The notes under the pieces were generated by a model. The model did not search any database and was not told the origin of the DNA. It was given only the letters and a program-made list of their open reading frames with translations. Of a stretch of 64,000 bases of DNA, positions 56,507-64,000 are shown piece by piece. Every line of letters begins with the position of its first letter. The stretch's first letter is position 1. Source of the stretch: Pseudomonas rhodesiae (GTDB taxonomy: Bacteria > Pseudomonadota > Gammaproteobacteria > Pseudomonadales > Pseudomonadaceae); the NCBI RefSeq assembly GCF_007858255.1, contig NZ_VFEU01000004.1, positions 310,001-374,000 on the forward strand, read 5' to 3'. Both the position numbers and the translations under genes were made by a program.

Positions 56507-57733
56507 ATGAACGATTCGGTGGGCAACGGCCCGATAAGCAACGCGCTGGCGTGGGTGAACGGCAGCGATGCGCCGGAAAAGAGCACTCTCGACCTGGGCT
56601 TTATGGCCTTGAGCGATTGCGCCTCATTGGTAGTGGCGGCGACCCAGGGTTTCGCACAACCCTACGGCCTTACCCTGAATCTCAAGCGTCAATCTTCCTG
56701 GGCCAACCTGCGTGACAAGCTGGTCAGTGGGGAGTTGGATGCCGCCCACAGCCTGTATGGGCTGATCTACGCCGTACACCTGGGTATCGGTGGCGTGGCG
56801 CCCACCGACATGGCCGTGTTGATGGGCCTGAACCAAAACGGTCAGAGCATCAATCTTTCCCGTGGTCTGCAACAACAAGGGGTGGTCACTCCTGAGGCAC
56901 TGGATCGCCATGTGCACCAAAGCCGAACAAAACTGACCTTCGCTCAGACATTTCCCACTGGCACCCATGCGATGTGGCTGTACTACTGGCTGGCGAGCCA
57001 AGGCATTCATCCGTTGCAGGACGTTGCCAGTGTGGTGGTGCCGCCCCCGCAAATGCTTGCGCATCTGCAAGCCGGCCGGATCGACGGGTTTTGCGTGGGC
57101 GAGCCCTGGAGCGCCAACGCGGTCGCGCAAGATCAGGGCTTTACCCTGGCGACCAGCCAGGCGATCTGGCCAAACCATCCCGAGAAAGTCCTCGGCTGTA
57201 CCCAGGCGTTCGTCGAGCAATACCCCAACACGGCGCGGGTACTGGTGATGGCCATCCTCGAAGCCAGCCGCTTCATTGAACAGAGCATTGAAAACCGGCG
57301 CTCCACGGCGCAATTACTCAGCGGCCGCGAATACCTCGACGCGCCGCTCGATTGTATTGAGCCACGTTTACTCGGGGCGTATGACGACGGCTTGGGCAAC
57401 CACTGGCAGGACCCTCACGCGCTGCGTTTTTTTGCGGGTGGCGAGGTCAACCTGCCGTACCTCTCCGACGGCATGTGGTTCATGACCCAGTTTCGCCGCT
57501 GGGGCCTGTTGCGCGACGACCCGGATTACCTGGGCGTGGCGCGCCAGGTTCAGCAACTGGCGCTGTATCGCGAGGCCGCCACCGCCTTGGGCCTCAACGC
57601 CGGGGACCAGGACCTGCGCAGCAGCCAGTTGATCGACGGCAAAGTCTGGGACGGCTCGGACCCGAGCGGCTACGCCCGCAGCTTCCGCTTGCATGCGCTG
57701 GCCGATCACGCCAACCGCCAAGCCTTGCGCTGA
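56507..57733 (+). CDS. nasS: NasS, nitrate/nitrite-sensing NrtA-like regulator
   Basis: NasS binds nitrate or nitrite and holds the antiterminator NasT inactive without inducer. The 408-residue protein is an NrtA/CmpA-like periplasmic-binding fold without a signal peptide (LGFMALSDCASLVVAATQGF, GTHAMWLYYWLASQGIHP, IDGFCVGEPWSANAV), which marks a cytoplasmic sensor. ATG 56507 is 9 bases from AAGG. nasT begins 13 bases after its stop. It is divergent from the secretin gene. Confidence 0.93.
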   Translation: MNDSVGNGPISNALAWVNGSDAPEKSTLDLGFMALSDCASLVVAATQGFAQPYGLTLNLKRQSSWANLRDKLVSGELDAAHSLYGLIYAVHLGIGGVAPTDMAVLMGLNQNGQSINLSRGLQQQGVVTPEALDRHVHQSRTKLTFAQTFPTGTHAMWLYYWLASQGIHPLQDVASVVVPPPQMLAHLQAGRIDGFCVGEPWSANAVAQDQGFTLATSQAIWPNHPEKVLGCTQAFVEQYPNTARVLVMAILEASRFIEQSIENRRSTAQLLSGREYLDAPLDCIEPRLLGAYDDGLGNHWQDPHALRFFAGGEVNLPYLSDGMWFMTQFRRWGLLRDDPDYLGVARQVQQLALYREAATALGLNAGDQDLRSSQLIDGKVWDGSDPSGYARSFRLHALADHANRQALR

Positions 57734-57746
57734 CAGGAGAACTGCC

Positions 57747-58322
57747 ATGCTGCGAATCCTGTTGATCAATGACACCCCCCGCAAGGTCGGGCGCTTGCGC
57801 ACGGCGCTGATCGAAGCCGGTTTCGAGGTGATCGACGAGTCCGGCCTGACCATCGACCTGCCAGCACGCGTCGAAACGGTGCGTCCGGACGTGATTCTGA
57901 TCGATACCGAGTCACCGGGCCGCGATGTGATGGAGCAAGTGGTGCTGGTCAGTCGCGACCAGCCACGCCCCATTGTGATGTTCACCGATGAACATGACCC
58001 GAATGTGATGCGCCAGGCCATCAAGTCCGGGGTCAGCGCCTATATCGTGGAAGGCATCCAGGCCCAGCGTCTGCAGCCGATCCTCGATGTGGCCATGGCC
58101 CGCTTCGAGAGCGATCAGGCCTTGCGCGCGCAGTTGCAGGCGCGAGACCAACAGTTGGCGGAGCGTAAACGCATCGAGTTGGCCAAGGGCATGCTGATGA
58201 AAATGAAGGACTGCAATGAAGAAGAGGCCTACACCTTGATGCGCCGCCAAGCCATGAGCCGCCAGCAGAAATTGATCCAGGTGGCGGAGCAGATCATCGC
58301 CATGAGTGAGCTGCTCGGTTGA
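57747..58322 (+). CDS. nasT: NasT, ANTAR-domain antiterminator
   Basis: NasT is a response-regulator-like protein with a C-terminal ANTAR RNA-binding domain that prevents termination in nitrate-assimilation leaders. The 191-residue protein has a receiver (ILLINDTPRK, ILIDTESPGRDVMEQV) and ANTAR (RKRIELAKGMLMKMKDCNEEEAYTLMRRQAM). The ATG at 57747 follows CAGGAGA. Its predicted target leader lies immediately downstream at 58355-58436. Confidence 0.95.
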   Translation: MLRILLINDTPRKVGRLRTALIEAGFEVIDESGLTIDLPARVETVRPDVILIDTESPGRDVMEQVVLVSRDQPRPIVMFTDEHDPNVMRQAIKSGVSAYIVEGIQAQRLQPILDVAMARFESDQALRAQLQARDQQLAERKRIELAKGMLMKMKDCNEEEAYTLMRRQAMSRQQKLIQVAEQIIAMSELLG

Positions 58323-58354
58323 TTTGGCTCAGCTCTTGCTAATGAATCATCACA

Positions 58355-58436
58355 GGTAACCAACGGCGGTTGCCCCTCCACGACAAAGACGTCGCACATC
58401 CGGTTTGCCCTCGCGAACCCGGTGGCGGCGTTTTTT
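58355..58436 (+). promoter_or_regulatory. ANTAR-type leader RNA with overlapping terminator before nasA
   Basis: Hairpin 1 is GGTAACC (58355-58361), loop AACGGC, GGTTGCC (58368-58374); hairpin 2 is CGAC (58381-58384), loop AAAGAC, GTCG (58391-58394). Both hexaloops have A at 1 and G at 4, the ANTAR recognition pattern. The terminator pairs CGTCGC (58390-58395) and CCGG (58400-58403) with CCGG (58419-58422) and GCGGCG (58425-58430), then six T. Hairpin 2 and the terminator share bases 58391-58394, so they exclude each other, as expected for NasT antitermination of nasA. Confidence 0.85.
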
Positions 58437-58529
58437 CGTTTTGGCCCCTGTGTGGGGCCGGTGGGGCGGCCGTAGTGGCTGTTCCATCACCAGGCCTTCT
58501 TACAAGACTCCTAACCGTTGAGGTGCGTG

Positions 58530-59741
58530 ATGAAATCAAGCTTCTGGAAATCCGGGCACACCCCGACCCTGTTTGCCGCGTTCCTGTATTTCGACCTGAG
58601 TTTCATGGTCTGGTATCTGCTGGGCCCGCTGGCGGTGCAGATTGCCGCCGACCTGCAATTGACCACCCAGCAACGCGGCCTGATGGTGGCAACACCGATC
58701 CTGGCCGGTGCGGTGCTGCGTTTTCTGATGGGAATGCTGGCCGACAGGCTGTCGCCCAAGACCGCCGGGCTGATCGGCCAGGTGATCGTGATTGTCGCGC
58801 TGTTCGGGGCCTGGAAACTGGGCATCCACAGTTACGAACAGGCCCTGCTGCTGGGGCTGTTTCTGGGTATGGCCGGCGCGTCCTTCGCCGTGGCGCTGCC
58901 CCTGGCTTCACAGTGGTACCCCGCCGAGCACCAAGGCAAGGCCATGGGTATTGCCGGTGCCGGCAATTCGGGCACGGTATTCGCTGCCTTGCTGGCCCCG
59001 GTGCTCGCAGCGGCGTTTGGCTGGAGCAATGTGTTCGGGTTTGCGCTGATTCCGTTGATCTTGACGCTTGTGGTCTTCGCCTGGCTGGCGCGCAATGCCC
59101 CTGAACGGCCGAAAGCCAAATCCATGGCCGACTACTTCAAGGCCCTGGGCGATCGTGACAGCTGGTGGTTCATGTTTTTCTACAGCGTAACGTTCGGCGG
59201 CTTTATCGGCCTGGCCAGCGCATTGCCCGGCTATTTCAACGATCAATACCACCTCAGTCCGGTGACTGCCGGCTACTACACCGCCGCATGCGTGTTTGGC
59301 GGCAGCCTGATGCGTCCGCTGGGGGGAGCTCTGGCGGACCGATTCGGCGGCATCCGCACCCTGCTGGGCATGTACAGCATCGCGGCCATCTGCATTGCCG
59401 CCGTGGGCTTCAACCTACCCAGTTCGTACGCGGCATTGGCGCTTTTCGTCTGCACCATGCTCGGTCTCGGCGCAGGCAACGGCGCGGTGTTCCAATTGGT
59501 TCCGCAGCGCTTTCGCCGTGAAATCGGCGTGATGACCGGGTTGATCGGCATGGCCGGCGGCATCGGTGGCTTCGCGCTCGCGGCCGGCATGGGTGCGATC
59601 AAACAGAGCACCGGTAGCTATCAACTGGCCCTGTGGTTGTTCGCCAGCCTGGGCGTACTGGCATGGTTCGGTCTGCACGGCGTCAAGCGTCGCTGGAGAA
59701 CCACTTGGGGCTCGGCCGCCGTGACGGCTGCACGCGTCTGA
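58530..59741 (+). CDS. nasA: NasA, nitrate/nitrite MFS transporter
   Basis: The 403-residue protein is a 12-helix NarK/NasA-type major facilitator (FLYFDLSFMVWYLLGPLAVQIA, the GASFAVALPLASQWYP and GLGAGNGAVFQLVPQRFRRE signature motifs). It imports nitrate for assimilation. Expression is predicted to need NasT because of the leader at 58355-58436. GAGG precedes the ATG. The next gene begins at its stop (ATGA-type overlap by one base). Confidence 0.93.
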   Translation: MKSSFWKSGHTPTLFAAFLYFDLSFMVWYLLGPLAVQIAADLQLTTQQRGLMVATPILAGAVLRFLMGMLADRLSPKTAGLIGQVIVIVALFGAWKLGIHSYEQALLLGLFLGMAGASFAVALPLASQWYPAEHQGKAMGIAGAGNSGTVFAALLAPVLAAAFGWSNVFGFALIPLILTLVVFAWLARNAPERPKAKSMADYFKALGDRDSWWFMFFYSVTFGGFIGLASALPGYFNDQYHLSPVTAGYYTAACVFGGSLMRPLGGALADRFGGIRTLLGMYSIAAICIAAVGFNLPSSYAALALFVCTMLGLGAGNGAVFQLVPQRFRREIGVMTGLIGMAGGIGGFALAAGMGAIKQSTGSYQLALWLFASLGVLAWFGLHGVKRRWRTTWGSAAVTAARV

Positions 59742-61411
59742 TGAGCCTGCAACTGAGCGTCGCCCAGGCCAGTGCCATCGGCCCGCGCCCGGAAAACCAG
59801 GATGCGCTGCGGGTGGTCACCCCCGTGGCGGAACTGGCGGCCAGCAAAGGCTATTTGTGCGCCATGGCCGACGGCGTCAGCCAATGTGCCGATGGCGGAT
59901 TGGCGGCGCGCTCGACCTTGCAAGCCCTGGCGATGGACTACTACGCCACGCCGCAAACCTGGAGCGTAGCTCAGGCACTGGAACGTTTACTGCTGGCCCA
60001 GAATCGCTGGTTGCAAGCCAACGGTGGTGGCCAGCCGCTGCTAACGACTCTAAGTGCCCTGGTGTTTCGGGGTCAGCGTTTTACCCTGGCCCATGTAGGA
60101 GACTGCCGGGTCTATCGCTGGTTGGACGGCCAACTGCAACGCATCAGCGAGGATCACGTCTGGGAACAGCCGGGCATGCAGCACGTCCTTAAACGTGCGC
60201 TGGGCCTGGATCAACATGTGGTGCTGGATTTTCTAGACGGCCACTTGCGCGAGGGCGAGTGCTTCCTGCTTCTCAGCGACGGCGTATGGGCAACCTTGGC
60301 CGAGCACAGCATCCAGGCCATCCTGCGTGAGCAGGCGGACCTGGACGTAGCTGTGGCCACCTTGGTCAATACTGCCCACTTGGCCGGCAGCCAAGACAAT
60401 GCCAGCGCGTTGCTGGTACGCGTTGATGCCTTGGGTGCCGCCACCCTCGGCGACGCCCTGGTGCAGTTGCAGCAATGGCCGCTGCCACCGCCATTGAAAC
60501 CCGGCCAACCGTTCGAAGGCTGGCGGGTGGAAGCATTAGTGGCGCAAAGTCGACAATCCTTGCTCTACCGGGTCCGCGATACCCAGCAACAGCCCTGGCT
60601 GTTGAAAACCTTGCCACTGAGCCATGACGACGATAGCCAAGCCGGCCAGGCTTTGCTGGCCGAAGAGTGGTTTTTGCGGCGCATGGCCGGACGCGCATTC
60701 CCAGAAGTGCACAGCGCCGGTAGCCGGCAGCACTTGTATTACGTCATGCGCGAGTATCCGGGGCAGACCCTCGCCACCCTGTTCCAGCTTCAGGGGCCCC
60801 TGCCTCTGGCCCAATGGCAGTCCGTCGCCGAGCGCTTGCTGCGGGCCGTGGGCCTGCTGCACCGGCGGCAAATCCTGCACCGCGATATCAAACCGGAAAA
60901 CCTGTTGTTGGGGGACGACGGCGAGTTGCGCGTGCTGGATTTCGGCCTGGCTTACTGCCCCGGCCTGTCGGAAGACCGTGCCCACGAACTGCCGGGCACC
61001 CCAAGTTTTATCGCGCCCGAAGCCTTCAATGGCCAAGGGCCTACCGCCCAACAAGATTTATACAGCGTTGGCGTCACCTTGTATTTCCTGCTGACCGGGC
61101 ATTACCCCTACGGCGAAATCGAAGCCTTCCAACGGCCCAGATTCACCCAGCCTGTCAGCGCAAGCCGCTATCGCCCCGACCTGCCGGACTGGCTGCCGCT
61201 GAGCCTGGAACGGGCGGTGGCCGCCCAGCCGTCGCAGCGTTACGAAACCGCCGAAGAATGGCTACTGGTACTGGAGCAGGCTGACCGGCGTGAGCTGAGC
61301 GTCCGCCCCAGGCCTTTGCTGGAGCGAGAACCGCTAAAAGTCTGGCAAACCGTGGCACTGCTGTCGGTGCTGATCAATCTGGTGTTGCTGTATGCACTCC
61401 TTCATAACTGA
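59741..61411 (+). CDS. Fused PP2C phosphatase and Ser/Thr protein kinase
   Basis: The 556-residue protein joins an N-terminal PP2C phosphatase (MADGVSQCADGG, VGDCRVYR, LLSDGVW, GSQDNASALLV; about 1-240) to a C-terminal Hanks-type kinase (about 260-525; ILHRDIKPENLLL, VLDFGLAY) and a membrane anchor (WQTVALLSVLINLVLLYALL). It overlaps the nasA stop, so it is read with nasA. In PAO1 a homologous gene occupies the same place before nirB. A role in tuning nitrate assimilation is an inference. Confidence 0.9.
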   Translation: MSLQLSVAQASAIGPRPENQDALRVVTPVAELAASKGYLCAMADGVSQCADGGLAARSTLQALAMDYYATPQTWSVAQALERLLLAQNRWLQANGGGQPLLTTLSALVFRGQRFTLAHVGDCRVYRWLDGQLQRISEDHVWEQPGMQHVLKRALGLDQHVVLDFLDGHLREGECFLLLSDGVWATLAEHSIQAILREQADLDVAVATLVNTAHLAGSQDNASALLVRVDALGAATLGDALVQLQQWPLPPPLKPGQPFEGWRVEALVAQSRQSLLYRVRDTQQQPWLLKTLPLSHDDDSQAGQALLAEEWFLRRMAGRAFPEVHSAGSRQHLYYVMREYPGQTLATLFQLQGPLPLAQWQSVAERLLRAVGLLHRRQILHRDIKPENLLLGDDGELRVLDFGLAYCPGLSEDRAHELPGTPSFIAPEAFNGQGPTAQQDLYSVGVTLYFLLTGHYPYGEIEAFQRPRFTQPVSASRYRPDLPDWLPLSLERAVAAQPSQRYETAEEWLLVLEQADRRELSVRPRPLLEREPLKVWQTVALLSVLINLVLLYALLHN

Positions 61412-61435
61412 GTATCTCTACACGAGGGCAACCTT

Positions 61436-62179
61436 ATGAACGCAAAAGTCTGGTTGGTGGGCGCAGGTCCCGGCGATCCGGAGTTGTTGACCCTCAAGGC
61501 GGTCCGCGCCCTGTGTGAAGCCGACGTGGTGTTGATCGATGATCTGGTCAACCCGGCAGTTTTGGACCACTGCGCCGCGGCGCGCGTGATCACCGTGGGC
61601 AAACGCGGTGGCTGCCGCTCCACCCCTCAGGACTTTATCCACCGCCTGATGTTGCGCTACGCACGCCAGGGCAAATGCGTGGTACGCCTCAAGGGCGGTG
61701 ACCCGTGCATTTTCGGACGAGGCGGCGAAGAGGCGCTGTGGCTGCGCAATCGGGGCATTGAGGTAGAACTGGTCAATGGCATCACCTCAGGGCTGGCAGG
61801 CGCGACCAACTGTGGGATTCCCCTGACATTGCGTGGTGTAAGCCGTGGCGTAACGCTGGTCACTGCGCACACCCAGGATGACAGCCAACTGAACTGGCGC
61901 GCCCTGGCCGAAGGCGGGACTACCCTGGTCGTGTATATGGGAGTGGCCAAACTGGACGAGATTCGTCAGCACTTGATGGAGGGTGGCATGGCGGCGGACA
62001 TGCCCGTGGCGATGATCGAGAATGCATCGCTGCCCCAGCAGCGCGAGTGCCGTAGCCTTTTGTCGCACATGCACGAGGATGCCCAGGCATTCGCCCTGAA
62101 AAGCCCGGCGATCCTGGTGATAGGCCGTGTTGCCGCCAGTGAACAAGCTGCATATGTCGCAGCCGCCGCCAGCGCATGA
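61436..62179 (+). CDS. cobA: Uroporphyrinogen-III C-methyltransferase (SUMT), siroheme route
   Basis: The 247-residue SAM enzyme makes precorrin-2, the siroheme precursor required by assimilatory nitrite and sulfite reductases. LVGAGPGDPELLTLKAVRAL and RLKGGDPCIFGRGGEE are its methylase motifs. GAGG precedes the ATG. It lies 24 bases after the kinase gene. In PAO1 nirB, nirD and nasC come between these two genes; here they are missing. Confidence 0.93.
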   Translation: MNAKVWLVGAGPGDPELLTLKAVRALCEADVVLIDDLVNPAVLDHCAAARVITVGKRGGCRSTPQDFIHRLMLRYARQGKCVVRLKGGDPCIFGRGGEEALWLRNRGIEVELVNGITSGLAGATNCGIPLTLRGVSRGVTLVTAHTQDDSQLNWRALAEGGTTLVVYMGVAKLDEIRQHLMEGGMAADMPVAMIENASLPQQRECRSLLSHMHEDAQAFALKSPAILVIGRVAASEQAAYVAAAASA

Positions 62180-62194
62180 CACAAATGGCAGGCG

Positions 62195-62224
62195 AAAAAA
62201 AACCCGGCCTGAGCCGGGTTTTTT
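62195..62224. terminator. Bidirectional terminator between cobA and oprF
   Basis: AACCCGGC (62201-62208) and GCCGGGTT (62213-62220) form an 8-bp stem with A-run before and T-run after, serving both convergent genes. Confidence 0.93.
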
Positions 62225-62238
62225 CTACAACTCAGTAA

Positions 62239-63219
62239 TTACTGAGCGGTAGCTTCAACCGAAGCTTCTACGCGACGGTTGATAGCGCGACCAGCTTCAG
62301 TTGCGTTGTCAGCAACTGGGCGGGATTCGCCGTAACCTACAGCAGTTACACGGCTAGGAGCCACGCCGTCTTTAACCAGGACTTGCTTAACAGCGTCAGC
62401 ACGACGCTGGGACAGCTTCTGGTTGTAAGCGTCTGGACCTACGGAGTCAGTGTGACCAGCTACTTCTACGTTAGTAGATGGGTACTGAGCCATGAAGTCG
62501 GCCAGGTTTTTCACGTCGCCGTAGCTGTTAGGCTTAACAACGGCTTTGTCGAAGTCGAACTTAACGTCCAGCTCAACACGAACAACCTGAGCAACTGGAG
62601 CTTCTGGCTCTGGAGTTGGCTCTGGAGCTGGTGCTGGGGTAGGAGCTGGAGCAGCTGCGCCAGCGTTACCGCCGAAGTTCACGCCCAGGCCGACCAGTGC
62701 GGAGTAATCCCACTTGCCGTTGTCCAGACCGTAGTCAGCTTCAACACCAGCACGAGCGTACAGGTTGTTGGTGAAGTAGTACTTAACGCCGGTACCGACA
62801 GTGGCGAAAGTGGTCTGGTCGCGACCGCTGTGACCGTCAACCTTAACGTTGGTACGGCTCTGGTGACCGAAACCGCCTTCTACGTATGGACGCAGGGAGT
62901 CTACGCCAGCTTGACCGAAGTGATACTGGGCAACCAGGCTGCCGGTATCGCCTTTGATCTTCTGGTTACCAGTACCGTCGTTCGAACGGGTGTGGTTGGT
63001 CTTGTCGTAGGACAGGTTCAAGGACAGGTCGTCGGTCAGGAAGTAACCGATGCGAGCGCCAGGATTGAAGCCGTCTTCGATGTGCTTGACGCTATCGTTG
63101 TACTGCTTCTTGTAGAACAGCTCGCCTTCAACTGCGCCTTGGCCTTGTGCCAGAACGCCGAAAGAAGTAGCGGCAATAAGAGAACCAATGGCCAAGCCCA
63201 AGGTGTTTTTCAGTTTCAT
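62239..63219 (-). CDS. oprF: OprF, major outer-membrane porin
   Basis: The 326-residue protein has a signal peptide (GSLIAATSFGVLAQ), an eight-strand beta-barrel N-terminal domain, a proline hinge (APAPTPAPAPEPTPEPEA, about 189-207), and an OmpA-like peptidoglycan-binding domain (VEVAGHTDSVGPDAYNQKLSQRRA). It contains no cysteine, whereas P. aeruginosa OprF has four. The ATG at 63219 follows GGGGA. It lies directly downstream of sigX, which is known to activate it in related species. Confidence 0.96.
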   Translation of the reverse strand: MKLKNTLGLAIGSLIAATSFGVLAQGQGAVEGELFYKKQYNDSVKHIEDGFNPGARIGYFLTDDLSLNLSYDKTNHTRSNDGTGNQKIKGDTGSLVAQYHFGQAGVDSLRPYVEGGFGHQSRTNVKVDGHSGRDQTTFATVGTGVKYYFTNNLYARAGVEADYGLDNGKWDYSALVGLGVNFGGNAGAAAPAPTPAPAPEPTPEPEAPVAQVVRVELDVKFDFDKAVVKPNSYGDVKNLADFMAQYPSTNVEVAGHTDSVGPDAYNQKLSQRRADAVKQVLVKDGVAPSRVTAVGYGESRPVADNATEAGRAINRRVEASVEATAQ

Positions 63220-63326
63220 CCGTTAAATCCCCATCTGGTGATTGTAAAGCAGTCCCACAAACCGGGGGACAACTCGGCGACAAGTCTAACAGAACTTGCC
63301 TACACGTAAGAGATATTTGCCACGCA

Positions 63327-63917
63327 CTAAGTTTCAGTCTCGCCCGCAAATTTCTCACGTAATTTATCAAGAGCACGTTTGTAACGCATTTTTGTAGCAC
63401 TCAAACCCATGTGCATGATGTCGGCGATTTCCTGAAACTCCAGCTCTGCGACAAAACGTAGCACCAGAATTTCCCGATCAATCGGATTCACATGCACCAA
63501 CCAGCGATCGAGCCCGCCCTTTTCCTCGGGTGCCGGCGCCTTTTCTTCAGACGCCTCCTCAAGGGGGTCCAGGCTCAAAGCGTCCATCAAGCGACGCTTT
63601 CGCCGTTCCTTTCGATACTGCGTGATGCACTCGTTGTACGTGATGCTGTAGAGCCAGGTCTTGAACTTCGATTTGCCCTCGAAGTTCTTCAGGCCGTACA
63701 ACACCTTGAGCATCACTTCCTGACAGACATCGTCAGCATCTCTATCGTTCCCCAAATACCTTGAACAAACGTTGAACAGAGTGCGTTGATATCTGCGCAT
63801 CAATTCTTCGTACGCGCGAGTTACGTGAAACAGCTCCGTGTGCGAGCGCGCGACCAACTCCTCATCAGAGAGCTCACGGGGGTCATAGCGCGTGGACAGC
63901 GATTGGGCTTTATTCAA
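63327..63917 (-). CDS. sigX: SigX, ECF-family sigma factor
   Basis: The 196-residue sigma factor has region 2 (YQRTLFNVCSRYLGNDRDADDVCQEVMLKV, KTWLYSITYNECI) and region 4 (REILVLRFVAELEFQEIADIMHMG, KMRYKRALDKLREKF). The start is TTG 63917 (MNKAQSLSTRYDP), as far as I recall the same start codon used in P. aeruginosa. SigX controls oprF and cell-envelope and fatty-acid genes in Pseudomonas. The 83 bases to the window end show no gene I can name. Confidence 0.94.
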   Translation of the reverse strand: MNKAQSLSTRYDPRELSDEELVARSHTELFHVTRAYEELMRRYQRTLFNVCSRYLGNDRDADDVCQEVMLKVLYGLKNFEGKSKFKTWLYSITYNECITQYRKERRKRRLMDALSLDPLEEASEEKAPAPEEKGGLDRWLVHVNPIDREILVLRFVAELEFQEIADIMHMGLSATKMRYKRALDKLREKFAGETET

Positions 63918-64000
63918 AACAAGTCGTGCCGACAGTCAGGTCAATGTCCGCTGCGGCCCGATCACCCGGGTTCGCGGCGGCGTACATTAGCAGGGTTTGC

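Noticed and set aside
62383..63309. Long open frame on the plus strand across all of oprF (about 308 codons).
   Set aside because: It is antisense to a certain gene, has no ribosome site, and is repetitive in Val/Thr/Gly, as expected from the opposite strand of a codon-biased gene.
63918..64000. Possible 3' end of an upstream gene (cmpX in P. aeruginosa order).
   Set aside because: 83 bases are too few to recognise a coding end; no frame gives a known C-terminus.

Overview
The window reads as a chromosomal segment of a Pseudomonas of the P. fluorescens group. The evidence is GC-rich coding sequence, OprF/SigX, Anr with its target boxes, cbb3 oxidase accessory genes, and three paired palindromes with the GGGGGCTTGCCCCCGAT core typical of fluorescent-pseudomonad REPINs. 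Gene order largely follows two blocks I recall from P. aeruginosa PAO1: cco to guaD, and nasST to sigX.

Region 1 (1-9.4 kb) covers microaerobic respiration. It holds the end of ccoO, ccoQ, ccoP, then ccoG-H-I-S, a TauE/SafE-like membrane protein, hemN and anr. TTGAT-N4-ATCAA-type Anr boxes precede ccoG and hemN, so the oxygen regulator, its heme enzyme and its oxidase-assembly targets lie together.

Region 2 (9.4-20 kb) is housekeeping: apt, an acyl-CoA dehydrogenase, recR, ybaB and dnaX, with a quinone-reductase-like oxidoreductase and its own upstream terminator inserted between ybaB and recR. It continues with small transport and regulatory genes (SBP, VOC protein, EamA exporter, LysR regulator, DUF2167 protein).

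Region 3 (20-28 kb) is the accessory part. It contains an N-acetylmuramidase gene translationally coupled to a secreted SH3-like protein behind a 16-bp perfect palindrome. Next is a two-gene Septu-like phage-defence pair (ATPase plus HNH nuclease, ATGA overlap). An SF1 helicase gene faces the pair, followed by a small unknown gene, the 4.5S SRP RNA and a zinc peptidase.

Region 4 (28-46.7 kb) holds ligA, zipA, smc, a GntR regulator, the purine-catabolism set xdhABC-guaD flanked by REPINs, a second GntR regulator, a BenE-type transporter, yggL and the PBP4-type gene dacB.

Region 5 (46.7-56.3 kb) holds a CHASE/PAS/GGDEF gene interrupted by one in-frame amber codon, then rlmKL, rmf behind a three-hairpin leader, and pyrD. 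Beyond pyrD is a four-gene type III secretion remnant: secretin, SpoA mini-protein, HilA-like regulator and IagB-like lytic transglycosylase.

Region 6 (56.3-64 kb) is the nitrate-assimilation control locus: nasS, nasT, a leader RNA with two A-N2-G hexaloop hairpins and an overlapping terminator, nasA, a PP2C-kinase fusion and cobA. The nirB-nirD-nasC genes usually found between the kinase and cobA are absent. oprF and sigX close the window.

The most notable items are the Septu-like pair, the muramidase with its coupled secreted partner, the NasT leader RNA with the missing reductase genes, the orphan type III cluster and the amber-interrupted cyclase.
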